Source: a virus. Taken from it: a DNA stretch of 41,045 nt. The notes beneath the pieces are model-generated. The model worked only from the letters and a program-made list of their open reading frames with translations, ran no database searches and was not told where the DNA came from. Made by a program: the position numbers and the translations under genes. Location of the stretch: positions 1-41,045 of the IMG/VR virus record IMGVR_UViG_3300037223_000017, one strand, 5' to 3'. Positions 1 to 9,862 of the stretch are shown here, one piece after another; the stretch's first letter is position 1, and every line of letters starts with the position of its first letter.

Positions 1-1208
1 TTACTGGCGGCGCGGCCGGTGCTGTCAATTCGGTTACGGGCGGCAAAGCCGGTCAAGCTCTCTCCAATGTCGATCCTACGAACCCCGCCAAATCAAATAA
101 TGCCATCAATTCGGCTCAAGCATCGGTTGGGCAACAAAACACGGCAAATCAGGGCGTCATCAGTGGCATGGGGCAAAACACCAATCAATATATTGGTGGT
201 CTTCAGAATGCGACGAATCTGTATACCAAGAGCGCCACGGATTCAACCGATCAGAATGTCGCTGGTTTGCAAAACACCTTTGATCAGCTCAATCCGCAAT
301 ATCAAACGTTAACTCAGCAAGCCATGGGTAACGCCGGTCAAGCGATGACGTTGGGCCAAGCTCAAACCGCAAATAACGCGGTGGAGCAAGGCATACAGGG
401 TATGTATAACCAGCAAGCTCAGGGTATTACGAATCAAGGCTTGGCCGATTATGGAGAACTCGCCGCACTTGGAGGACAAGCCACGGCGAATACCATTGGT
501 GGCGCTGGCCAGCCCATTACAGGCGGCCAAATGGCGGCTCTGCAAAATCAGAACATGAGCCAAGCTAGCGGCGAATTTGGCCAGGCGCAGAATTATGCTA
601 ATCAGCTAAAAAATGCGGGATTGCAAGCCGGGATTAATCAATCAAATACGATGTATCAAGCTGGCCAGCAAGCCGAGAATACCGCGCAAGGCGCCCTCGC
701 TAATCAAGGGAACTTTGCAAACAATACCTATAATACCATCGGCGGCCTTCAGAACCAGGAAGCCAGTAACATCTATGGGGCGCAAACTGGGCTCGCCGCC
801 GGCACCTATGGCGCGCAAACCGGCCAAGCCGAGGCGCAGCTAGGGCAGAACAACCAATATTATGGCGCGGTGCAAGGCTTGGACATTGGCCAGGCGCAAG
901 CGGCCTCGGCGGCAAACGCGTCGCATCTTGGTGTTCTCGGTTCTATTGGTGGAACTGCGGCTGGTGCGATAATGGGCGGCGGCGGCGGTGGTGGTGGTGG
1001 CGGTGGCGGCGCCGGGACGACGAATAACATCAGCTATGGTGCGCCACAAACGGCGGCAACTCAACCGAATCAGCAAACCGGCTTGGATTTGACCGCTCCC
1101 ACAACAACGCAGGTGGCCGGTGGTTATGGCCAAGGAGGATATCAACCTGGCGCCAGCTTCGGCCAGCAAAACCCATATCAATACAATCCCTATGGCCAGG
1201 GGGGCTAA
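1..1208 (+). CDS. Gln/Asn/Ala/Gly-rich virion protein, 3' part (5' part at 40955-41045)
   Basis: The frame is open from position 3 with no start codon upstream. If the window is circular, the ORF that starts at 40955 enters here in frame (the junction codon is ATT), giving about 432 residues. The protein is rich in Q, N, A and G, has repeated GQA-type segments and a run of about 11 glycines near the C-terminus (encoded at 975-1010), and lacks cysteine-rich or enzymatic motifs. It directly follows the tail-hub-like gene and precedes other virion-like genes. An internal virion, ejection or tail protein is inferred from position and composition only; no family is recognised. Confidence 0.7.
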   Translation, partial: TGGAAGAVNSVTGGKAGQALSNVDPTNPAKSNNAINSAQASVGQQNTANQGVISGMGQNTNQYIGGLQNATNLYTKSATDSTDQNVAGLQNTFDQLNPQYQTLTQQAMGNAGQAMTLGQAQTANNAVEQGIQGMYNQQAQGITNQGLADYGELAALGGQATANTIGGAGQPITGGQMAALQNQNMSQASGEFGQAQNYANQLKNAGLQAGINQSNTMYQAGQQAENTAQGALANQGNFANNTYNTIGGLQNQEASNIYGAQTGLAAGTYGAQTGQAEAQLGQNNQYYGAVQGLDIGQAQAASAANASHLGVLGSIGGTAAGAIMGGGGGGGGGGGGAGTTNNISYGAPQTAATQPNQQTGLDLTAPTTTQVAGGYGQGGYQPGASFGQQNPYQYNPYGQGG

Positions 1209-1687
1209 TGTACGTTCTTCGCCAACTTGGCTCGACAATACTTGAAGGCGTGGAAACGTCTATAGCGGCATCGACCGATGTGCGTCATCAAATCAGCGAC
1301 GTAAACCCGCGCTACATTCAACAGCTCGCGGCGCCCGGCAAGGTCATATGGGGGCAGGCGACGGTGGCGGCGGCGGGAACGCTAGCCCTTCCTTTGCCGC
1401 AAGCCTATGTCAACACCAACCCTCTGCATATCGTCTTTACCTGCGATTTTACCGCCGGGCTCGTCATAGTCGCGAATGGGATCACAAGCAATGTCACGGT
1501 GCGCGCGGGACTAAATCAATTGGGTGTTTTCACCCAGTGCGGCGCTGGCGTGACGGCCATCTCAATTGTTGTGGCAACTGGCGCAACTGCGGCCGATTGC
1601 GAGTTCTTCATGTATGAATTGCCGGCCATCCTCACGGTAGCCGGCTGGCGCGACGGTAGCCTGGCGACGGGGACACAACAGCCATGA
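1208..1687 (+). CDS. Small virion-like protein, unknown function
   Basis: This 159-residue ORF starts at an ATG that overlaps the previous stop as TAATG, and its own stop overlaps the next gene by 4 bases. It has alternating hydrophobic and small residues suggesting beta structure, and no signal peptide or catalytic motif. Its place inside the late operon suggests a virion component. No family is recognised. Confidence 0.75.
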   Translation: MYVLRQLGSTILEGVETSIAASTDVRHQISDVNPRYIQQLAAPGKVIWGQATVAAAGTLALPLPQAYVNTNPLHIVFTCDFTAGLVIVANGITSNVTVRAGLNQLGVFTQCGAGVTAISIVVATGATAADCEFFMYELPAILTVAGWRDGSLATGTQQP

Positions 1688-2190
1688 CCACCAATTATTC
1701 GATGTTCGTCAATGTACTCATGCAATCCTTTCCGGATTACGTGACCGATATCGACACGTCTACCTTCGCGGCGCAGATTGACGACCAAATCCGGTACAAC
1801 ATCGACCAAATCCTTGTGGCCCAGGAGATTCAGCTCAATTCTGGCGCCAATTATACAATCTCTATCCCCGGGATATCCACAAGTCAGTGGTACTTAATTA
1901 TCGTGACCTGCACGGGCGCGCCGCCGATTACAGTTCCCAACACCATTGTTAGCACCGGCATTGCCGGCCAGGGATATTTGAGCCTACCCAATGAGACAAT
2001 AAACGGGGGAGCTCCGGCGAACCCCGCGCAGCTCCCAATATATGGTGTCACGCTAGCCTCCGGCATCAACTGGCTTGGAATGATCTACCATTCGACACAA
2101 GGCTTGACGGCCAATCCAACGCTCTATAGCCTAGCTAATAATTCAATTTTCCAAGTATTCGTAGCAACTTGCGTGGAGGATGGCGGGTGA
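1684..2190 (+). CDS. Small virion-like protein, unknown function
   Basis: 168 residues. The ATGA overlap with the preceding stop fixes the start. The sequence is polar and predicted beta-rich (many T, S, N, G and I), as is common in phage decoration or tail-accessory proteins. It shares length class and context with the gene before it, but no clear repeat between the two is visible. No enzymatic motif and no family recognised. Confidence 0.75.
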   Translation: MTTNYSMFVNVLMQSFPDYVTDIDTSTFAAQIDDQIRYNIDQILVAQEIQLNSGANYTISIPGISTSQWYLIIVTCTGAPPITVPNTIVSTGIAGQGYLSLPNETINGGAPANPAQLPIYGVTLASGINWLGMIYHSTQGLTANPTLYSLANNSIFQVFVATCVEDGG

Positions 2191-2516
2191 CTTATTACAC
2201 GGTAGGGATTCAGCGTTGGCGTTTACCGATTATCAGGAAATATCGCGTAGTCGATCACTTTTGGAGTGACGACGAGACGAAACTGACAATTGTGGACATC
2301 AGTGGCGCGGCTCACTCGTTTCCGCATATGGACAAAAGGCATGTTATTATATTCGGAGACTATATTGGATTCAAGAAGTTGAAAGAGGCGATTCCCGCGC
2401 CGGCACTACCTGCGCCAGAAGCCGCACAGGCGCCCGCGCCCGTTCAGGATGTTCCACGTGAAACAACTGAACAAGTTGTGGAAACTACGCAAAAGGTAGA
2501 AACGCTAAATGGCTGA
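2187..2516 (+). CDS. Small protein with Pro/Ala-rich C-terminus
   Basis: I choose the GTG at 2187 because it overlaps the previous stop as GTGA and has GGAGG at 2176-2180 with 6 bases of spacing. This gives 109 residues. The first ~65 look like a small folded domain (WSDDETKLTIVDISG, then HVIIFGDYIG). The rest is a flexible P/A/Q/E-rich tail. It overlaps the next gene by 8 bases. Function unknown; probably a late structural accessory protein. Confidence 0.7.
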   Translation: MTYYTVGIQRWRLPIIRKYRVVDHFWSDDETKLTIVDISGAAHSFPHMDKRHVIIFGDYIGFKKLKEAIPAPALPAPEAAQAPAPVQDVPRETTEQVVETTQKVETLNG

Positions 2517-3903
2517 TTCACTGGCGCAGATACAGCAAGCGGCGGAAAAAGCTCAGCAAGAGCGCATAAGGCAGCTTGGAGCAATTCGCACACAAAACGC
2601 TGTGGCGCCGGGTGATGCATTACAAAACGCGCTAAATCAATATATGGGGGCGCGTAAGTATTTCTCGGAAGAGAATGCGGCGAAGTCGAAGCAAGCCCTT
2701 GAAGGCGCGCAAACTAATTTACTTGGGATTCAAGGACGCACCGCCGAGGCGGAAGAGAATGCAAACAATGCCCTAGATACTAATAGCGGCTTATCTAATC
2801 GTTTGGCCGAAAAGTCGATGCATCTCAAAGGTGAACAATCCGATATCAATGTTGCGCAACAAAGTGCTGACACCCAAAAGCTTCAAGTCAAGAATCAATA
2901 TGCCGCAGAAATGGCGAAGTATGGTCTTGAGAGCAAGCAATTCATGGATGCTCATACCAGCACATTGCATGATGAAATGATGCGCGATATCGACGGCGCA
3001 ACGAATATACCTGACCCGCAAGCGCGCGCTAAGCGCTTCCAAGAGATTTCAAATCAATACACACAGCAAGGACTTTCTCCTCAAACGGTAAGCAGCGCCG
3101 TTACCTTCGGCGCAGCGTCAAAGGCAAAGCTAGACGCGCAAACAAAGAAGGCAAACGACCAGCTATTCTATCTTTCCGACCCAACGGGTGTTGCTCTGCA
3201 AAACTCGGTTAAAGATACCGTTGGGGACAACACCTATCTCAACGGGCTCAAATCCGCGCAAGATAAGTTCAAGCAAAACGTCTATGTGCCAGGCGTAGGT
3301 ATCGGAACGAATCTAAATGAGAACACGGCCGCCATGGCCGCGCGCAAAGCCGCCGCTAATCTTATGATTCAAAGCGGAGACGCCAAAGACGCGGCCGCAG
3401 GACGCATGCTTCTCGATGATGGGACATCATGGGAGGATGCCAATAAGATTATCCAAGACACCTTGGATTCTGGAACATCAAGGCTTGCAAATTCTTGGCA
3501 GACTATAAAGAGCGGCATCCCGCCTAAATACACCGATCCCAACAGTCCTGATTACAAAGAAACCGTAGGCTCCACTGAAAATATGGTTCAGCAAACGCTG
3601 AAAAAGCTTAGTAACAAGCCGGTTCCGGCGAACACGCCAGATCAAGCCGGCACCGTTGATTTGACGAGGCGAGGCGGAGCCGCGCCGCCATCGGGAGCCG
3701 CCGGCGGCCCACCGCCCGCAGGTGCGCAAGCTCAGGCGCCCGCACTACCGCCGGCAACTGCGCAGGCACTTCAGCAAAAGAAAGCCGCCGCCGCCGCCGC
3801 GCAAGACGCCGCCGCGCCCGGAACCGCCACGGCTGAACCAAGCGAGCAAGAGACGCCGCCGATTCAGCCTGAACCATCCGACCTTATGGGCGGTGAAGAA
3901 TAA
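2509..3903 (+). CDS. Coiled-coil internal virion/ejection-like protein
   Basis: 464 residues. Residues ~1-140 are highly polar and helical (Q, E, K, A repeats), consistent with coiled coil. The middle is mixed, and from ~370 the chain is low-complexity P/A/G/Q with an acidic C-terminus. Large helical, low-complexity proteins between the tail hub and portal of podoviruses are often DNA-ejection or internal virion proteins, and that role is inferred here. The stop overlaps the next start as TAATG. No catalytic motif is visible. Confidence 0.7.
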   Translation: MADSLAQIQQAAEKAQQERIRQLGAIRTQNAVAPGDALQNALNQYMGARKYFSEENAAKSKQALEGAQTNLLGIQGRTAEAEENANNALDTNSGLSNRLAEKSMHLKGEQSDINVAQQSADTQKLQVKNQYAAEMAKYGLESKQFMDAHTSTLHDEMMRDIDGATNIPDPQARAKRFQEISNQYTQQGLSPQTVSSAVTFGAASKAKLDAQTKKANDQLFYLSDPTGVALQNSVKDTVGDNTYLNGLKSAQDKFKQNVYVPGVGIGTNLNENTAAMAARKAAANLMIQSGDAKDAAAGRMLLDDGTSWEDANKIIQDTLDSGTSRLANSWQTIKSGIPPKYTDPNSPDYKETVGSTENMVQQTLKKLSNKPVPANTPDQAGTVDLTRRGGAAPPSGAAGGPPPAGAQAQAPALPPATAQALQQKKAAAAAAQDAAAPGTATAEPSEQETPPIQPEPSDLMGGEE

Positions 3904-5672
3904 TGGGACCGGATGACCAAGTACAAGAGCCTATAGACTTATCAAAAGCTCAGGCACCCGCTGCGCCAGCTCAAGAGCAACTTCCACCGGCGCCGCCGCC
4001 GCAAATGACGATGCTCGTGCAGCAAGGAACCGATTCGCCTCAATGGATCAATAATGATGACCTTGCTCGCGCTGCGTCGCGGCCTCGTGGCGCCGGCGGC
4101 CTGGGCGTCAAAGTCAATGGCTTCTCTGAAGATGGAAGCCGGATGAATGTTGAGACGCCAGGACTTCCAGATCCTCAGACCGGCGCGGAAACTGTGAAGC
4201 GCTGGGATTTGCATGTCCAAGACGCGGCAAAGAAACTTGGTTATGACGTTAAAGAGGTTCATCCCCCGGGAGCTATTGCCGATCCTAACTTCATCGACAA
4301 TCACGCTACTGGCGTTTTGGGGGAAACCCCTGCGCCCGGTAAGTACGTCTATAACCGCGTCAAAAATACCACTGGTGATGATGACCCAAAAATCGCCGGT
4401 GTCGCGCCAAACTTCTATCATTACGAGCCTGACACCAAGCAATGGTATCAGGTTACAACCGACACCAAAGACCCGGCTTATACGGGAACAACCGACAAGC
4501 TCATATCGGCGGCGAAAATGGCCGGCGAGGGCATTCCGGCGGCAATTGGCGCTGGAACGCTGGGCGGCCTAGGTATGTTCTCTCCAGTTCCTGGCGGCGC
4601 GCTCATGGGGGCGGCGGCGGGCGGCGCGGCGGGCGGCCTCTTGGGAGGCGAGGCAACTTCCGGACTGGTTAAAGGCGTCATCAGCGCTGACGACCCGGCC
4701 TTTAAGAAGTCTCTTGAGGGAAATATCGGTTCTCTTGGCGAGATGATGGCCGAGGAATCTGGAAAGTCTATGGCGAGCGGTGCGATTGCTGGGCCAGCCG
4801 GCGAGGCTTTACAGGCTGGCGCCGGCCTTGTTGGCTCTGGGCTCTCTGGCGCCGGGAAGTTGATGAAGGGCATCGGCAATAAGATTGCTTATGGTGGCGC
4901 CGGAGGGGAAGGACTATCCGGTGTTGCTGCGGATTTTCTGCCATATGCTGGGAATGCCAAGATGGCCGCCGATATGGCGCAAGCTCCCGAGGCGGCCATG
5001 AAAGTAGCTCCTAAAGTTACTCAATGGCTTGCCGACACACCATTAGCGAAGTTTTTTCTCTCCGAAGAACAACGCGCGGCTCTCAGCGGCGCGGCTCAAG
5101 GAAATACCGCCTCCGAGATTGGCCGCTCACTCGATGAAATGGGCGTCAATCGCGCAATGGGGCGCCTTCAATCATCCGAGGAATCCGCTTTGTCTTCTGG
5201 GAACGCCTCGCGCTTACCATTGACGCCTGAGGGTAGAGACGCTGCTCAAGCGGTTGATCAGGTTATGTCGGGTGAAGACCCTGGACGCATTGCTCAGGTA
5301 AAAAACTCGGTTTTATCGAAGATGGAGGGCGAGATTCCTGGGAACGAGGAAGCTTGGTCAGGCGTTCGCGCCTCTATGATTGGTCCAAAAGAAGGGCCTG
5401 GGATCGGTGAGCAAATCGGCCAAGCCGCTGAAACGGCCGGCGAGGTAGGAAGGAACGTTAGCAACGCCATTAAGCGACCTGTTCGCGCCGCCGGCGCAGT
5501 GGGTTCCAATCTTGGCGGCGCTATCCAAAATATCGGGGAAACCACGGTCCCAGCTCTAACCGCCGCCGCCCGCGCTTCCGTTGTGCCGGGCATGGCGGAC
5601 CGCGTTCGAGACTATCTTGTCAATAAGATTAAAGATGAAGTCCAGCAAAGAATGATGGTACCATCTAGGTAA
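3903..5672 (+). CDS. Gly/Ala-rich membrane-active virion (ejection-like) protein
   Basis: 589 residues. The N-terminus is P/A/Q-rich and disordered. A folded-looking segment at ~60-200 is rich in D, Y and W. Then come Gly/Ala-rich hydrophobic stretches at ~205-260 and ~290-330 with GG spacing, like membrane-inserting or glycine-zipper segments. The C-terminus returns to amphipathic helices ending RVRDYLVNKIKDEVQQ. Context and composition fit an internal virion protein that enters the host envelope during DNA delivery. This is inference; no named family is recognised. Confidence 0.7.
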   Translation: MGPDDQVQEPIDLSKAQAPAAPAQEQLPPAPPPQMTMLVQQGTDSPQWINNDDLARAASRPRGAGGLGVKVNGFSEDGSRMNVETPGLPDPQTGAETVKRWDLHVQDAAKKLGYDVKEVHPPGAIADPNFIDNHATGVLGETPAPGKYVYNRVKNTTGDDDPKIAGVAPNFYHYEPDTKQWYQVTTDTKDPAYTGTTDKLISAAKMAGEGIPAAIGAGTLGGLGMFSPVPGGALMGAAAGGAAGGLLGGEATSGLVKGVISADDPAFKKSLEGNIGSLGEMMAEESGKSMASGAIAGPAGEALQAGAGLVGSGLSGAGKLMKGIGNKIAYGGAGGEGLSGVAADFLPYAGNAKMAADMAQAPEAAMKVAPKVTQWLADTPLAKFFLSEEQRAALSGAAQGNTASEIGRSLDEMGVNRAMGRLQSSEESALSSGNASRLPLTPEGRDAAQAVDQVMSGEDPGRIAQVKNSVLSKMEGEIPGNEEAWSGVRASMIGPKEGPGIGEQIGQAAETAGEVGRNVSNAIKRPVRAAGAVGSNLGGAIQNIGETTVPALTAAARASVVPGMADRVRDYLVNKIKDEVQQRMMVPSR

Positions 5673-5714
5673 CAAAATTCGCAAATAGTATGACATGCGC
5701 CCAAGGAGGGGCTA

Positions 5715-6164
5715 ATGGCATTCCAACTGCAAAAGTTCAAAGCTTATGGTGTGCGCACCGAAGGCGAAGTACGTAAGCACGTTGTTCAAAAAGTGCTCAT
5801 GTATATCGTAGCGGCCAACACCGATGTTGCACTTGATATCGGAACGCTTACTACTGGCAGTCTTGGGACATTCTGGACGGCGGTAACGGGCGATGCCACA
5901 TATGGCTCACTTGGTTCCTCGGCATTAGCTGTAATGCAACAAGTTGCGGCGATTGCCATCAATGGTCATACCCCGGAACTTGAGGGATATACGCCAGTGT
6001 CGGCAACTAGCACCGGCAAGACATACGTTACTACTTACACATCTCATGTTCCTATTGTCGCGCTTGTCTCTGGCAGCGCGCCAACGGGTTATTATGTGAC
6101 AATGGAATTTGACATTCCAGATGGCCAAGAAGCGGTTCGCTCCGATCTTGGCGCGGCTTCCTAA
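5715..6164 (+). CDS. Decoration/virion-like protein, paralogue A
   Basis: 149 residues. The start is supported by a strong AAGGAGG ending 6 bases before the ATG. It shares the block TGSLGTFWTA and the general layout (N-terminal helix-like KxxAYxVR segment, then beta-rich body) with the gene at 6192, so the two look like tandem duplicates. The strong ribosome binding sites and the terminator after the pair suggest abundant products such as head-decoration proteins, which is inference. Confidence 0.8.
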   Translation: MAFQLQKFKAYGVRTEGEVRKHVVQKVLMYIVAANTDVALDIGTLTTGSLGTFWTAVTGDATYGSLGSSALAVMQQVAAIAINGHTPELEGYTPVSATSTGKTYVTTYTSHVPIVALVSGSAPTGYYVTMEFDIPDGQEAVRSDLGAAS

Positions 6165-6191
6165 TAACTTTCACGAACCAAGGAGGTTCTT

Positions 6192-6716
6192 GTGGCTTCG
6201 ACCTATCAGGTTACTAATTACGCGGCTTGGGTTCGGGAAGTGGATGAAGCGCTGACTGAGAAGTTCACGCAATACATTGCGATCTGGGCTTATTCTGCGG
6301 CGAATACTGAGGCGACTTATGACCTTGGCCTTTATGTGACCGGTTCGCTCGGTACGTTTTGGACGGCAGCCATTGCCGACACAACGCCGATTACCGTCAA
6401 CGTCAACGGCGTGCCGACCGCGACGACACAAGGAGCGCTTGCAACTGCGGCGCTGCAACTCTTCCAGGTTACAGGGCCGTTGGCAAACTCAACCTGGCTC
6501 TCCATCGAGAACCAAACGCTCGCCAGTTATCAAAAACTGGCACCGGGCGCCACTCTGGCGGCAGATCAGTATACGCTGACTGTCTCCAACAATGCTCCGG
6601 TCATTACGTTCTATAGTGGTTCCGGCGGGGCGCCGACGGCGACCGGATTATTTCTCTTGAGCTGGGACCTGCCTCCTGGCAATCATGGCGTGAAAACGCC
6701 TGTTACCTATTTCTAA
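6192..6716 (+). CDS. Decoration/virion-like protein, paralogue B
   Basis: 174 residues. The GTG start is chosen because AGGAGG at 6181-6186 sits 5 bases upstream. TGSLGTFWTA is shared with the upstream gene, and the two C-terminal thirds have a similar hydrophobic pattern (VPIVALVSGSAPTGYYV against APVITFYSGSGGAPTATG). It is followed by a rho-independent terminator. Probably an abundant structural protein; function inferred from context. Confidence 0.8.
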   Translation: MASTYQVTNYAAWVREVDEALTEKFTQYIAIWAYSAANTEATYDLGLYVTGSLGTFWTAAIADTTPITVNVNGVPTATTQGALATAALQLFQVTGPLANSTWLSIENQTLASYQKLAPGATLAADQYTLTVSNNAPVITFYSGSGGAPTATGLFLLSWDLPPGNHGVKTPVTYF

Positions 6717-6738
6717 TAGGTAAGCTACGGTTATCAAG

Positions 6739-6769
6739 ACCCCGCTTCGCGATTTGCGGGCGGGGTTTT
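6739..6769 (+). terminator. Rho-independent terminator after paralogue pair
   Basis: ACCCCGC (6739-6745) and GCGGGGT (6760-6766) form a perfect 7-bp GC-rich stem, followed by a short T-run (TTTT). It lies between the paralogue pair and the next gene. Confidence 0.75.
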
Positions 6770-6783
6770 CATCTTGGAGAATT

Positions 6784-7071
6784 ATGGACCCGTCTCAAAA
6801 GCAAGTTTGCCTTATCATGGTTCAATCAATTCAAGCGCAGCTTGTCGGATTGATGAACGTCATTGGCGTCAATGCCGCGCCTCATGCGCCGGCGCCAAAT
6901 GCTTTTCCATCTCAACCGCAAGCCCCTGAACATCTCACAGACGAGGAAGAAGAGACGGTTGAGCGCGAACTAGAACAGGTTCGTATAGAAGCGTCTCGTG
7001 AATCAGATAGCATCCAAGCTCGCTGGAAGGCTCAACGCGAAGCAATGGAAGAAGCGGGGACTTTCGCTTGA
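6784..7071 (+). CDS. Small acidic protein upstream of portal
   Basis: I choose ATG 6784, with TTGGAG about 6 bases upstream, over an in-frame TTG at 6754 that lies inside the terminator. The product is 95 residues: an N-terminal helix, a P/A-rich linker, then a strongly acidic helical segment (LTDEEEETVERELEQVRIEA). Its stop overlaps the portal start (TTGA). Function unknown; a portal-associated assembly factor is possible from the coupling. Confidence 0.7.
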   Translation: MDPSQKQVCLIMVQSIQAQLVGLMNVIGVNAAPHAPAPNAFPSQPQAPEHLTDEEEETVERELEQVRIEASRESDSIQARWKAQREAMEEAGTFA

Positions 7072-9560
7072 GCAATGCGCCAAATATCGGACCAAATGCG
7101 CAACAAGCCGCAGATCGGGCTAAACAATTCGCTAGTGAATTGCCGTGGAATCAGACCGATGTAGAAAAACTTGGCCCCTGTATCATGAAATGGCAAGAGG
7201 ACCATGAACCTTTCTACAAGCGGTGGTCTGAGACTTGGTATAATAATTTCCAGTTTATTTATGGTAATCAGTCTGTACGTTGGTCAAGACGCTACGGCTA
7301 CGCTGTTGACATCGACTTTCTTCAACGTCTTCCTGCTCTTAATCAGCGCGCTCAGACCAACATCGCGCGAATAGTCGTCGAAGCATTGTCGGCGATGATA
7401 TACGCCAACCTCCCAGAATGGGATGTTGAAGCATCCGACGAATCAAGCATCAAGGGTAAGCGCATGAAGCGCATTATCCAAAAGATACTTGATGCCTATA
7501 TGATTCGCCTATGCGGTGATGATGTCATCAGCAACGCGGCTCGCATTTATACGACGTTCGGCCAATTTGCGTTGAAGCTCGATTGGAACCAAATGGGTGG
7601 CCATCAAATCGAGGTTCCCAAGTGGCAGAAAAATCGTGCTCCCGTCATGACCGATTGGATGGCGCCAAACCAAGCAACTTTCGGTCTTTTGGATATCCCT
7701 ACGCAGGCGACGGATGCCCAGGGGCAGCCTCTCTTCGAGGAGCGCTGGGAGCCAGTGCTTGACCAAATGGGCAAGCAAATCATCGACAAGTTTTTTGCTG
7801 GCGATGTGCGTATGCAGGCACTCACGCCATTCCAATACAAGCGCCGAGTTGATTCGACGGGGATGTATGATACAGGTTCCGTTGACGAGATTCGCCTTCT
7901 TGATTACGACAAATATCTAGATGAATATGGCCAAACTCCCGGCCGCACTAAGTTCTATGACCAAGTTCAACCCGTCTATACCAACCCCGCGATATACCGT
8001 CTTGCGGTACGTCATTTCATGCGTATGCAATTTACTACGCCACCGGGGTTAAACGAACTTTATGACAGACCGGAGAATGTTTACAAGAGCGCTTTATTTA
8101 AGAATAAAGTCCTGGTCATTGAACGTTACGACGCACCTCACCCTATCAAGTGGCCGCTTGGGCGCAGGACTATCGTTTGTAATGGTGAGGCTACCCATGT
8201 CACCGTCCCGCAATACAATACGGGTAAATTAGACGGCTGGCACCCTTATGTAGAAGGCCAGTGGCTCGCCATTGCGCCATCTTCTATGTCTATGGGACCG
8301 ATGAATGACGTTGTTCAGAAGAACCGCGAATTGAACATTGCCGATTCGCTTATTGCTACCGCGCTGCGGCGCAACATGGGGAGCCAACTACTTGTCACGC
8401 CCGGTAAAGGTTTTGACCCTCAAAGATTTACAGGAGAGCCAGGGCTCATCCACGAAGTGTTGGACGTTTACGGCGCAAGATGGCTCCACGACGACATGCC
8501 TTTGCCATCGGTGCTCCCAGCTCTCAGACAATCTTACAAGGATGACGTCTATGACGTCAGTGGCGCAGGCGACGCGCTCAGGGGAGAAAGAAGCCCCGGC
8601 GCGCCAAGCGGCTACGCGCAGCGAATCATTGAAGAGCGCGAAGAGCGTCGACTTGCCCCGGCCAGAAAAACCTTCGAGAAAGCCATCGCCGGAGGAGCTG
8701 AAAAACTAATCTGTTGTTTGAAATCAAACGTCGTTCAGCTTGACAAAAATGTCATGGGATATCTCATGCGCGCAGCGGCGGGTGATTTCACACAGAGCGA
8801 CGTTATCGCTTTCCTGTCAACGCCGTTGACATATGGCGTCGAGATCAACATTGAAGCCGATTCGATGCATTTGCGCTCAAAGGCGACGCAGCAAGCTACC
8901 GTAAACGACATGGCGAGCGGCAATCCGGCGGTTCAGCAACGTTTACAGCAAAATCCCAAGGCTCTTGACGAATATCTCAAGTTCTTCGATGCGCAAGTGC
9001 TACGCGATGAATCATCCGGCCACCGCGACCGGGCGCAGCAAGAGAACGAGCAATTCATGGATTTGATGCGCCTTGGTCCACAGGGCGCTCAAGGTGGTAT
9101 GCCTACCGTCATCACGGCGGATATCGACCAAATCCACATCGAAGAACACACGGATTTCCTGATTCAGAATGCTTCCGAGATTATGCGCAATCCGGCATTC
9201 TTCAAGACGGTTCAAGACCATATCAATCACCATGTCCTAGCCATGCAAGAGAAGGCGAAGACATTGCCGCCTGGTACGTCACTAGCTACGCCGCAACTGG
9301 AAGCTCAAAGTGGCGCTCAGCCACCGCCAAATGTTCAAACTATATTTGCTCAAAAGCAGCAAATGAACCAACAAGCCGCTGCTGCGCAGCAACAAGCCGC
9401 TGCTCAACAGCCTGCACGCCAAGGCGCCAGCGGCGCGCCCAAGGCTCCTACTGGACCAGCAAAGCCTGGTATGATGGGAAGTGGGGGACCACCCCAACAA
9501 GGTACACAAACGCCGGCCGCCAATATGCAAGCGGCCAATAAGCCGGGGACACCAAAATGA
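7068..9560 (+). CDS. Portal protein (podovirus type)
   Basis: 830 residues, with a TTG start that overlaps the preceding stop by 4 bases. The N-terminal half has the composition and layout of large podoviral portals: an early helical region (KWQEDHEPFYKRWSETWYNN), LNQRAQTNIARIVVEALSA, then wing-like segments. It later has GYAQRIIEEREERRLAPARKTFEKAI, which resembles the long portal stem helix. The last ~100 residues are a Q/A/P-rich tail with repeated QQAAAQQ. The protein would form the dodecameric DNA entry ring at the head vertex. The call rests on overall resemblance, not on a diagnostic motif. The gene lies far from terminase in linear order, which is unusual. Confidence 0.75.
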   Translation: MSNAPNIGPNAQQAADRAKQFASELPWNQTDVEKLGPCIMKWQEDHEPFYKRWSETWYNNFQFIYGNQSVRWSRRYGYAVDIDFLQRLPALNQRAQTNIARIVVEALSAMIYANLPEWDVEASDESSIKGKRMKRIIQKILDAYMIRLCGDDVISNAARIYTTFGQFALKLDWNQMGGHQIEVPKWQKNRAPVMTDWMAPNQATFGLLDIPTQATDAQGQPLFEERWEPVLDQMGKQIIDKFFAGDVRMQALTPFQYKRRVDSTGMYDTGSVDEIRLLDYDKYLDEYGQTPGRTKFYDQVQPVYTNPAIYRLAVRHFMRMQFTTPPGLNELYDRPENVYKSALFKNKVLVIERYDAPHPIKWPLGRRTIVCNGEATHVTVPQYNTGKLDGWHPYVEGQWLAIAPSSMSMGPMNDVVQKNRELNIADSLIATALRRNMGSQLLVTPGKGFDPQRFTGEPGLIHEVLDVYGARWLHDDMPLPSVLPALRQSYKDDVYDVSGAGDALRGERSPGAPSGYAQRIIEEREERRLAPARKTFEKAIAGGAEKLICCLKSNVVQLDKNVMGYLMRAAAGDFTQSDVIAFLSTPLTYGVEINIEADSMHLRSKATQQATVNDMASGNPAVQQRLQQNPKALDEYLKFFDAQVLRDESSGHRDRAQQENEQFMDLMRLGPQGAQGGMPTVITADIDQIHIEEHTDFLIQNASEIMRNPAFFKTVQDHINHHVLAMQEKAKTLPPGTSLATPQLEAQSGAQPPPNVQTIFAQKQQMNQQAAAAQQQAAAQQPARQGASGAPKAPTGPAKPGMMGSGGPPQQGTQTPAANMQAANKPGTPK

Positions 9561-9862
9561 ACAAGGAAATGATGCTAAAGCTTCTTGGCGCACTCCCCGA
9601 TGAAGCATTGATGAAGTCTTTGGAGATGCATGGCATCCATTTGCAAAACAAAGGGACGGCTGACGACCTTAACGGGTTTGCGCCCGATCCTACGAATAAG
9701 GTCAAGGGGTGGAGTGGCATAAACCTTGTAACCGGCAAGGACAATCGCCCGAAGCTCGCCGACAAAGATTACATCATCAAAAAGCTTGCACTCAATGAAG
9801 GCCAAGACATGCCAGGAGGCTCGATGGGCAACTCTGGCCAGCAATACGCACGGCCATTCTAG
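9557..9862 (+). CDS. Small protein after portal, unknown
   Basis: 101 residues. The ATG overlaps the portal stop (ATGA), so translation is probably coupled. It begins with a helix (MNKEMMLKLLGALPDEALMKSLEMHGI) and continues polar and lysine-rich. No family is recognised. Confidence 0.65.
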   Translation: MNKEMMLKLLGALPDEALMKSLEMHGIHLQNKGTADDLNGFAPDPTNKVKGWSGINLVTGKDNRPKLADKDYIIKKLALNEGQDMPGGSMGNSGQQYARPF

